From Domibacillus sp. (GTDB lineage Bacteria; Bacillota; Bacilli; Bacillales; Domibacillaceae), in NCBI GenBank assembly GCA_031177795.1, contig JAPSKG010000148.1, positions 1-5,831 of the forward strand: 5,831 nucleotides of DNA, written 5' to 3'. Shown here piece after piece: positions 1 to 4,497 of this stretch. Both the position numbers and the translations under genes were made by a program. The first letter of the stretch is position 1. Each line of letters begins with the position of its first letter. The notes beneath the pieces were generated by a model. It saw only the letters and a program-made list of their open reading frames with translations, was not told the DNA's origin and made no database searches.

Positions 1-86
1 ATTGCCCAATTTTAGCTAAACGGCTAAAACAAAAAAAGTATCGGAACCAGGCGGATTTTTTAAAAGCAGCAGTTGACAAACAATAA
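1..86 (+). CDS. C-terminal end of an unidentified upstream gene (partial)
   Basis: Reading from base 3, 27 codons stay open to a TAA at 84-86; the start lies before the window. The visible tail ends in FLKAAVDKQ and is rich in Lys, Arg and Gln, like an amphipathic C-terminal helix. The other two + frames stop by base 19. I do not recognise the protein. The last codons overlap the -35 box of the next promoter, so the neighbouring small RNA unit begins inside this gene's end. An open stretch this short can occur by chance in AT-rich DNA, so the call is tentative. Confidence 0.38.
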   Translation, partial: CPILAKRLKQKKYRNQADFLKAAVDKQ

Positions 87-100
87 AAATCAATTATAAT
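73..100 (+). promoter_or_regulatory. Near-consensus SigA-type promoter of the small RNA
   Basis: TTGACA at 73-78 and TATAAT at 95-100 are both perfect consensus hexamers with a 16-bp spacer. The expected start is about 108-109. A terminator follows at 161-184, so the simplest product is a short untranslated RNA. Readthrough could also feed the nitrilase operon at 241. Confidence 0.85.
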
Positions 101-106
101 TGAAAT

Positions 107-121
107 TGACATTCATTCTCA
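107..121 (+). promoter_or_regulatory. Fur-like operator (7-1-7 inverted repeat)
   Basis: TGACATT-C-ATTCTCA matches the Bacillus Fur-family 7-1-7 core (TGATAAT-N-ATTATCA) at 11 of 14 positions. It covers the predicted transcription start just after the -10 box, where bound repressor would block initiation. This suggests derepression when iron is scarce. PerR and Zur use related boxes, so the exact regulator is inferred. Confidence 0.55.
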
Positions 122-184
122 TTAACCCCCTTTTTGATAATGAGTGAAACATCCGACTTGGACGGCTTAAAGGCCGTCTTTTTT
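108..184 (+). ncRNA. Candidate Fur-regulated small RNA, FsrA-like
   Basis: The predicted transcript is about 77 nt and has no open reading frame with a ribosome binding site. A first hairpin pairs 112-115 with 145-148 and 118-124 with 138-144, leaving a 2-nt bulge. Its 13-nt loop presents ACCCCCTTTTTGA, a mirror image of a G-rich Shine-Dalgarno. An unpaired stretch and a terminator hairpin (161-178) with a U-tail follow. From memory, B. subtilis FsrA is a Fur-repressed RNA of about 84 nt that uses C-rich segments to block ribosome binding sites of iron-using enzymes. The promoter, operator, C-rich loop and terminator all fit that design, but I could not align to the FsrA sequence. The alternative is an attenuated leader of the nitrilase operon; no antiterminator is evident. 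Confidence 0.6.
161..184 (+). terminator. Intrinsic terminator of the small RNA
   Basis: GACGGC (161-166) pairs with GCCGTC (173-178) around a 6-nt loop that can close by a further two pairs. A run of six T (179-184) follows immediately. It would end the transcript from 108, and also any readthrough from the upstream gene. Confidence 0.88.
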
Positions 185-240
185 CTTGCAAAAAATTGCT
201 TTTTCAACTAATTTAAAAAAGATGAAAGGAGCGGTTTAAG

Positions 241-1110
241 TTGAAAATGAGAGTATCAGCCGTACAATACCATTTACACACAATTCATTCTTTTGAAGAG
301 TTCGCGAAACAATGTGAACATTATATAAAAACGGCAATGGAGTTTGAAGCAGAGTTTATTTTATTTCCGGAGTTTTTTACAACCCAATTGCTTTCGATTG
401 GTGATGAAAAAACAGGCGAAGCGCTGAAAATCACAGACCTTCCATTATTTACGGAGCGGTATGAAAGGCTTTTTTCTGAATTTGCGAAAACCTATAACGT
501 GTACATTATTGGCGGTACACATGTAACAGAATGGAAGGGCGGAATTCAAAATACCGCTTATTTGTTTTATCCGGATGGATCTTTTCAAATGCAGCCTAAA
601 CTTCATATTACGCCAGCTGAAGTGGAAGGCTGGAATATGCAGCAAGGCGAAACATTCCGCATTTTTGAAACAGAAAAAGGCACAATTGCGATTTTAACTT
701 GTTATGATATTGAATTTCCAGAAATCGTGCGGATGGCAAAAGCAAAAGGAGCCGATGTTATTTTTTGCCCGTCTTGTACAGACGACCGCCATGGTTTTTA
801 TCGTGTGCGGTACACAAGCCATGCCCGGGCTGTAGAAAACCAGGTTTATGTGGTAGGTGCCGGAACAGTTGGCTCTCTTCCCACGGTTGATTTAATGCGG
901 GCAAACGTCGGTCAAGCATCGGTTATTTCCCCGAATGATATACCGTTTCCTCCAGGGGGGATTGTAGCAGAAGGCATTATGAATGATGATATGATTATTA
1001 CCGCTGACCTTGATTTGGCGTTATTATATGAAGTTCGGAAAAAAGGTTCGGTGACAACGTGGCGCGATCGCCGGACAGATCTTTATCCAGATTGGTGGGA
1101 TCATGATTAA
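241..1110 (+). CDS. Carbon-nitrogen hydrolase (nitrilase superfamily amidohydrolase)
   Basis: This 289-residue cytosolic enzyme should hydrolyse a C-N bond in an amide or carbamoyl compound; the substrate cannot be told from sequence. The nitrilase catalytic triad is visible: Glu44 in LFPEFF, Lys120 in QPKLHIT and Cys154 in LTCYDIEFPE, with a further conserved Glu128. Length is normal for a stand-alone member, with no signal peptide. The TTG start at 241 is chosen because AAAGGAG (225-231) sits nine bases upstream; the ATG at 247 would be 15 bases away. The stop TAA shares its last A with the ATG of the acetyltransferase gene (TAATG), so the two are co-translated. A weak promoter (TTGCAA 186-191, TAATTT 209-214) may lie just upstream. 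From memory, B. subtilis YhcX joins related acetyltransferase and nitrilase domains in one chain, which suggests the two products act together. Confidence 0.9.
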   Translation: MKMRVSAVQYHLHTIHSFEEFAKQCEHYIKTAMEFEAEFILFPEFFTTQLLSIGDEKTGEALKITDLPLFTERYERLFSEFAKTYNVYIIGGTHVTEWKGGIQNTAYLFYPDGSFQMQPKLHITPAEVEGWNMQQGETFRIFETEKGTIAILTCYDIEFPEIVRMAKAKGADVIFCPSCTDDRHGFYRVRYTSHARAVENQVYVVGAGTVGSLPTVDLMRANVGQASVISPNDIPFPPGGIVAEGIMNDDMIITADLDLALLYEVRKKGSVTTWRDRRTDLYPDWWDHD

Positions 1111-1775
1111 TGTACTATCAAGAATACTATGCTTTTCAAGAAAAAACGCCTGTTAAAGCAATAATCCGCAATTATCAAGAAACTGATTTTGATGCGCTGA
1201 TTGGCGTGCAAAAAGAATGTTTTCCACCGCCGTTTCCAGAAGAATTATGGTGGAATAAAGAACAGCTCACAAACCATGTTCGCCTTTTTCCAGAAGGTGC
1301 TTTATGTGTGGAAATAAATGGGGACATAGCGGGTTCAATGACTGCGTTAATGGTTAATTACAAACCTGGAGACACGCACTCATGGGAAAAAGTAACAGAT
1401 AATGGTTATATTCGCACCCATGACAGAAACGGCAACACACTGTATGTTGTCGATATAAGTGTTAAGCCTGCCTACAGAAAGCTGGGCATTGGAAAAAAAA
1501 TGATGCAAGCCATGTATGAAACAGTTGTTCAGTTAAAATTAGATCGTCTTCTTGGCGGCGGCAGGATCCCGGGTTTTCATAAATATCAGGACATCCTTAC
1601 TCCTGAGCAATACCTGGAAAAAGTGGTGAGCGGAGAGCTAACAGACCCGGTTATCACATTTTTGATGCGGGTCGGGCGTGTGCCAGCCGGGATTGTTCAT
1701 GATTACTTGGATGATAGTGAATCCGGCAACTGTGCGGCATTGATGGAATGGAAAAACCCGTTTAAGCAAGATTGA
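1110..1775 (+). CDS. GNAT-family N-acetyltransferase, partner of the nitrilase
   Basis: This 221-residue protein has a GNAT fold of about residues 17-150. Motif A is VVDISVKPAYRKLGIGKKM (113-131), where R123, G126 and G128 form the pyrophosphate-binding loop for acetyl-CoA. An added C-terminal part (about 150-221, GGGRIPGFHKYQ to ALMEWKNPF) is what I recall from acetyltransferase domains linked to nitrilases, and may shape the acceptor site. The acceptor is unknown. The start overlaps the nitrilase stop by one base, with GGTGGGA about nine bases upstream as a modest binding site plus reinitiation. A terminator follows at 1829-1858, closing a two-gene operon. Confidence 0.87.
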   Translation: MYYQEYYAFQEKTPVKAIIRNYQETDFDALIGVQKECFPPPFPEELWWNKEQLTNHVRLFPEGALCVEINGDIAGSMTALMVNYKPGDTHSWEKVTDNGYIRTHDRNGNTLYVVDISVKPAYRKLGIGKKMMQAMYETVVQLKLDRLLGGGRIPGFHKYQDILTPEQYLEKVVSGELTDPVITFLMRVGRVPAGIVHDYLDDSESGNCAALMEWKNPFKQD

Positions 1776-1828
1776 AAAGTCAAATAAATAAAAGCAAGTT
1801 GACAAAACGTTAGTAAGTAAAGATTTTC

Positions 1829-1858
1829 AGCCCCTTTTTTCCCGGAAAAGGGGCTTTT
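1829..1858 (+). terminator. Intrinsic terminator after the nitrilase-GNAT operon
   Basis: AGCCCCTTTT (1829-1838) pairs perfectly with AAAAGGGGCT (1846-1855) around a 7-nt loop and runs into a short T tract (1855-1858). It lies 54 bases after the GNAT stop and insulates the following gene. Confidence 0.85.
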
Positions 1859-2011
1859 GCATGTGCGTTTTTTACCCGAGGATATAGTATTAACACTCTT
1901 TTAATGAACGTAAACAAGCTAAATATTTAGTCGCAATTAACTTTTTATGATGATACATAGTATGGATAAAAAAATGGATACTACATTTGAAAGGTAAAAG
2001 GAGAGATCTTT
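1859..2011 (+). promoter_or_regulatory. Upstream region of the small zinc-type gene
   Basis: This AT-rich spacer must hold the promoter of the gene at 2012, because a terminator precedes it. No consensus pair stands out. A weak option is TTAACT (1937-1942) with TATGGA (1961-1966), 18 bp apart. Also present are a direct repeat of ATGGATA (1962-1968 and 1974-1980) and a small inverted repeat ATAC-ATA-GTAT (1954-1964), possible binding sites of unknown meaning. A strong Shine-Dalgarno AAAAGGAG (1996-2003) lies 8 bases before the ATG. Confidence 0.35.
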
Positions 2012-2257
2012 ATGGCAATGTGCCCTTTATGTAACTCATTGAAATCATTGGAAATGTATTGTCCAAAATGTCATTCTCATTTAGACGATTCAGGCAAGGT
2101 ATCAGATTTTTTAGACCCTTACGGCCATTACAACGATGAAGAAACGGTGAAAATGGGTGATGGCTATCCCAATACAGCTAAAGATCATATATGCCCTCAT
2201 TTAATGGTCTGTAATGAGTGCGGATATGATGTGGTGAAGTTCATACAAGAAACATAA
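2012..2257 (+). CDS. Small Cys/His-rich probable zinc-binding protein, function unknown
   Basis: I do not recognise this 81-residue protein. It has CPLC (4-7) and CPKC (17-20), the layout of a four-Cys zinc ribbon, then His21, His23 and His39. A second cluster near the end, C61-x-H63 with CNEC (67-70), could bind another metal. The acidic, Gly- and Tyr-rich middle (about 32-52) separates the two. There is no membrane segment or signal peptide, so it is likely cytosolic. Two starts are possible, 2012 and 2018; 2012 has ideal spacing from AAAAGGAG. The gene stands alone between a terminator and a non-coding gap. It is not the anti-TRAP protein: the CxxCxGxG repeats I associate with that family are absent, and no T-box precedes it. 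A role in protein or nucleic acid contact would be a guess. Confidence 0.75.
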   Translation: MAMCPLCNSLKSLEMYCPKCHSHLDDSGKVSDFLDPYGHYNDEETVKMGDGYPNTAKDHICPHLMVCNECGYDVVKFIQET

Positions 2258-2308
2258 CGAATAAAATAGAAGGAAAGAGGTTATTCATTTTTCCAGCCGT
2301 GCCATTTG

Positions 2309-2342
2309 TTTTGTTTCTTCTATGATGTAGGAAGAAACGAAA
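2309..2342. repeat. Inverted repeat, stem-loop without U-tail
   Basis: GTTTCTTC (2313-2320) is the exact reverse complement of GAAGAAAC (2331-2338). Pairing continues outward through TTTT/GAAA with one G-T wobble, and inward by two more pairs past a bulged G. No T run follows on either strand, so it is not a standard intrinsic terminator. It could be an operator or an RNA-stabilising 3' hairpin of the zinc-type gene. Confidence 0.5.
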
Positions 2343-2455
2343 TAAAGACACTTACAAAAACCCGGTAAAAAACAGCGCAAGTTTAAAAGCACAAAGTAAA
2401 GCATGCAATGGCGCTATGTGAATACTCATGTTCACCATTTTATGTATTAGCTGAA

Positions 2456-2510
2456 ATGCCCGTTGACAAATTTAAAATGAAAATGTTTTTCATAAAAAGA
2501 AAAACGGCAT
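2456..2510. repeat. Nested inverted repeats with a Fur-family-like core
   Basis: The inner repeat TGAAAAT-G-TTTTTCA (2478-2492) has the 7-1-7 spacing of Fur-family operators, extended by A and T on each side. An outer pair, ATGCC-C-GTT (2456-2464) and AACGGCAT (2503-2510), surrounds it almost concentrically. A TTGACA (2463-2468) lies inside, but no proper -10 box is at the right distance. The regulator and target are unknown. Confidence 0.35.
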
Positions 2511-2544
2511 TAATAGAATGAAAAATCCTTTTAAAAATAGTTGA
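2504..2544 (+). pseudogene. Possible degenerate remnant of a GNAT gene 3' end
   Basis: This stretch resembles the last codons of the GNAT gene at 1734-1775. The GNAT end reads AALMEWKNPFKQD-stop; here one frame gives TALIE and, after loss of one base in the Trp codon (near 2519), the next frame gives KNPFKNS-stop. Most differences fall in third codon positions, as expected for once-coding DNA. No similarity upstream of the last dozen codons was found by eye, so chance is a real alternative. Confidence 0.25.
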
Positions 2545-2569
2545 ATTTTTAAATTGATTGTATTATGAT
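2541..2569 (+). promoter_or_regulatory. Promoter of the trp operon leader
   Basis: TTGAAT (2541-2546) and TATGAT (2564-2569) are separated by exactly 17 bp, with an expected start near 2576. It is correctly placed about 15-20 bases before the base of the first T-box stem I. No other good promoter occurs before trpE, so this one likely drives both leaders and the operon. Confidence 0.7.
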
Positions 2570-2591
2570 AATAATCAGTCAAATACAAAAG

Positions 2592-2838
2592 CTTTGATGA
2601 AGAAAAGTAGCAGTGGACAATGCTAAAGAGAGCCGGCGGTTGGTGCAAGCCGGTGCAGGAAACGCTGTGAATGGGCTTCTGAGCTCCGAACCGAACACAA
2701 TGTCAGTAGGCTTCGGCGTACGTCTTACGTTACAAAAGACAGGCAGATTTTTCTGCTGTTAAAGTGGATCGTTTTCGAGCGATCAATAAAGGTGGTACCA
2801 CGGCTCCCCGTCCTTTTGTGATGAGGGGGCCTTTTTGT
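2592..2838 (+). promoter_or_regulatory. T-box riboswitch 1 (tRNA-Trp sensing)
   Basis: Stem I holds the GATGA...AAAAGTAG entry (2596-2610), AGAGAGCCGG at the distal arm (2627-2636) and a specifier loop GTGAATGGGC with TGG at 2672-2674, the Trp codon. ACGTTA (2727-2732) and a small hairpin (2767-2784) precede the T-box sequence GGTGGTACCACGG (2791-2803). In the antiterminator AAAGG (2788-2792) pairs with CCTTT (2812-2816) and CGG (2801-2803) with CCG (2808-2810), exposing UGGU (2793-2796) for the tRNA 3' end. Uncharged tRNA-Trp would stabilise this form; otherwise the terminator at 2802-2836 forms. Confidence 0.93.
2802..2836 (+). terminator. Conditional terminator of T-box 1
   Basis: GGCTCCC (2802-2808) pairs with GGGGGCC (2825-2831), including one G-U pair, followed by five T (2832-2836). 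Its 5' arm overlaps the antiterminator, so the two forms are mutually exclusive. Confidence 0.88.
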
Positions 2839-2849
2839 ATAGAAAAATA

Positions 2850-3079
2850 CGTTGATCGGAAAAAGTAAAGTTGAAGAGCGCGTAACAGAGAGCCGGGATG
2901 GTGGAAACCGGCACGCTGCAGCAGCTTGAATGGGTCCGTGAGTGGCAGCTTGAAGAAAGTAGGGCGCCCGGCATCCGGCCGTTAACCGGGGTTAAAGGGG
3001 AAGCACATGCTTCAACGAGAGGTGGCACCGCGGGAAACCGTCCTCCATAGATGACAACTGTCATTTATGGAGTTTTTTT
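2850..3079 (+). promoter_or_regulatory. T-box riboswitch 2 (tRNA-Trp sensing), in tandem
   Basis: A second complete leader follows the first. It has GATCGGAAAAAGTAA at the stem I base (2854-2868), AGAGAGCCGG in the distal arm (2887-2896) and specifier loop TTGAATGGGTCC with TGG at 2931-2933. CCGTTAA (2979-2985) and hairpin GAAGC/GCTTC (3000-3013) precede the T-box GAGGTGGCACCGCGG (3019-3033). In the antiterminator GAGG (3019-3022) pairs with CCTC (3042-3045) and CGG (3031-3033) with CCG (3038-3040), exposing UGGC (3023-3026). The competing terminator is at 3043-3079. Tandem T-boxes before trp operons are known in the B. cereus group (from memory). Confidence 0.93.
3043..3079 (+). terminator. 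Conditional terminator of T-box 2
   Basis: CTCCATAGATGAC (3043-3055) pairs with GTCATTTATGGAG (3060-3072) with a single G-U wobble and a 4-nt loop, then seven T (3073-3079). This very strong hairpin ends 23 bases before the trpE start and overlaps the antiterminator's 3' arm. Confidence 0.93.
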
Positions 3080-3102
3080 ATGCGACGAAAGGGGAACTGA
3101 CG

Positions 3103-4497
3103 ATGAAATTACAAGAAAATATTCCGTATAAACTAAAAGAACTTGAAGGCGATATGCTCACGCCTATTTCCATTTACCAGGCACTGGCTGGTTCGAAAAA
3201 AATGCTGTTTGAAAGCTCGGCGAAGCATGAAGAAAGCGGCCGGTATTCGTTTCTTGCGATCGATCCTGTTGCAGAGTTTACAGCAGACGCTAAAAGCTAT
3301 GCTTTAACAAAAAACAATGAAACAGTGGAAACTGGCACCGGAAAATTTATGGATAAATTAAAAGAAATTATGCCTTCTTACAACGAAAACAACTACCCGT
3401 TTCCTTTTTTCGGCGGAGCTGCTGGTTATATCGGGTACGATACAGTCTTTTTTGAAGAAAAAATTGGCGAGCCGCTGACAGATGAGCTAGAAATGCCAGA
3501 TGTTCATATGCTGTTTTACGATACATTTGTAGTTTACGATCATGTTACACAGCGCGTTTCCATTGTTGCCGTTGATTTGTTTGGCGGCAGAACAGAAAAT
3601 GAAATGAACGATGCGATTGACAAAATTTACAAAGAAATTCAAGCAGAGCAAAAGCCTTTTAAAAGCAATGAAACAACTTTGCTGTCGTTTAAATCAAAGC
3701 TTGAGCGTAAAACATTTTGCAAAATGGTTGAAAAAGCAAAAGAGCACATTATCCGCGGTGACATTTTCCAGGTGGTTTTATCGCAGCGGCTGTCATCGCC
3801 GTTTGAAGGAAATCCTTTTACATTATACCGCCGCCTTAGAACGTCGAATCCATCTCCATACATGTTTTATATTGATTTTGATGGCTATACAGTTCTTGGC
3901 ACTTCACCGGAAAGCCTGGTGAAAGTAAGCGGCAAAACAGTAACAACAAACCCGATTGCTGGAACGCGGCCACGCGGCAAGTCAGCAGAAGAAGATGCAC
4001 GGCTAGCCGAGGAACTTTTAGCTGACGAAAAAGAAATTGCCGAGCACCGCATGCTTGTGGATTTGGGACGCAATGATGTTGGGAAAATTTCAGAAATTGG
4101 CTCTGTCACTCTTGATAAATATATGAACATCGAACGCTACAAACATGTTATGCACATTGTTTCTGAAGTGTCAGGCGAATTAAAAGAGGATTATCATCCA
4201 CTTGACGCGTTAACTGCTTGTTTGCCTGCTGGAACTGTTTCCGGGGCTCCAAAAATCAGGGCCATGCAAATTATAAACGATCTTGAACCAGTGAAGCGCG
4301 GTGTTTATTCAGGAGCAGTAGGCTATTTGTCAGCAACCGGCAGCATGGATTTTGCTCTTGCTATCCGCACAATGGTCATTAAAGATGGTAAAGCACATGT
4401 ACAAGCCGGCGCTGGAATTGTATATGATTCTGTTCCGGATACTGAATATGAAGAAACTATGCATAAAGCCAAAGCATTGTTGGAGGTGCAAAAATGA
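3103..4497 (+). CDS. trpE: Anthranilate synthase component I
   Basis: This 464-residue protein converts chorismate to anthranilate, using ammonia supplied by the TrpG domain; it is the committed step of tryptophan synthesis in the cytosol. The N-terminal region carries the tryptophan feedback motif LFES (35-38) followed by GRYSF (46-50), with its partner NPSPYMF (249-255). The chorismate-binding domain shows FQVVLSQR (222-229), GTSPES (266-271), NPIAGTRPRG (283-292), DLGRND (320-325), HVMHIVSEVSG (348-358), GTVSGAPK (377-384) and GAGIVYDSVPDTEYEET (436-452). Length is typical. The ATG at 3103 is chosen because GAAAGGGG (3087-3094) precedes it and the protein then begins MKLQENIPY; an in-frame ATG at 3067 lies inside the terminator hairpin and adds 12 unlikely residues. 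The stop overlaps the next start (ATGA, 4494-4497), indicating translational coupling. Confidence 0.97.
   Translation: MKLQENIPYKLKELEGDMLTPISIYQALAGSKKMLFESSAKHEESGRYSFLAIDPVAEFTADAKSYALTKNNETVETGTGKFMDKLKEIMPSYNENNYPFPFFGGAAGYIGYDTVFFEEKIGEPLTDELEMPDVHMLFYDTFVVYDHVTQRVSIVAVDLFGGRTENEMNDAIDKIYKEIQAEQKPFKSNETTLLSFKSKLERKTFCKMVEKAKEHIIRGDIFQVVLSQRLSSPFEGNPFTLYRRLRTSNPSPYMFYIDFDGYTVLGTSPESLVKVSGKTVTTNPIAGTRPRGKSAEEDARLAEELLADEKEIAEHRMLVDLGRNDVGKISEIGSVTLDKYMNIERYKHVMHIVSEVSGELKEDYHPLDALTACLPAGTVSGAPKIRAMQIINDLEPVKRGVYSGAVGYLSATGSMDFALAIRTMVIKDGKAHVQAGAGIVYDSVPDTEYEETMHKAKALLEVQK

Larger units (their letters stand above)
2258..2540. other. Gap without a convincing gene
   Basis: No open frame here has a ribosome binding site or protein-like composition, and no U-tailed terminator follows the zinc-type gene. 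What can be seen is a long stem-loop (2309-2342), a weak repeat GTGAA/TTCAC (2418-2435), nested inverted repeats (2456-2510) and a possible GNAT remnant (2504-2544). The trp promoter starts at its right edge. Confidence 0.6.

Noticed and set aside
10..29. Inverted repeat TTTTAGC/GCTAAAA near the left edge
   Set aside because: No T run follows on either strand, and it falls within the probable C-terminal coding stretch.
1799..1858. TTGACA at 1799-1804 followed by a hairpin, considered as a second small RNA
   Set aside because: The best -10 at correct spacing (GATTTT) is poor, and the start would fall inside the terminator stem. The hairpin is explained as the end of the nitrilase-GNAT operon.
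2403..2450. 15-codon frame containing one Trp, considered as a trp leader peptide
   Set aside because: It has a single Trp codon, no Shine-Dalgarno, and sits before the promoter that drives the T-box leaders.
2408..2521. 37-codon + strand frame beginning MALCEYS
   Set aside because: No ribosome binding site, poor composition and repeats inside it; it is probably chance, though its end overlaps the GNAT-like remnant.
2783..3064. 93-codon open frame on the minus strand
   Set aside because: It lies over the T-box leaders, whose conserved RNA elements fully explain the sequence; the Ser/Pro/Cys-rich product is not protein-like.
3067..3102. Upstream in-frame ATG that would lengthen TrpE by 12 residues
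   Set aside because: It lies within the 3' arm of the T-box 2 terminator and has no Shine-Dalgarno; the ATG at 3103 has a good site and a normal TrpE N-terminus.
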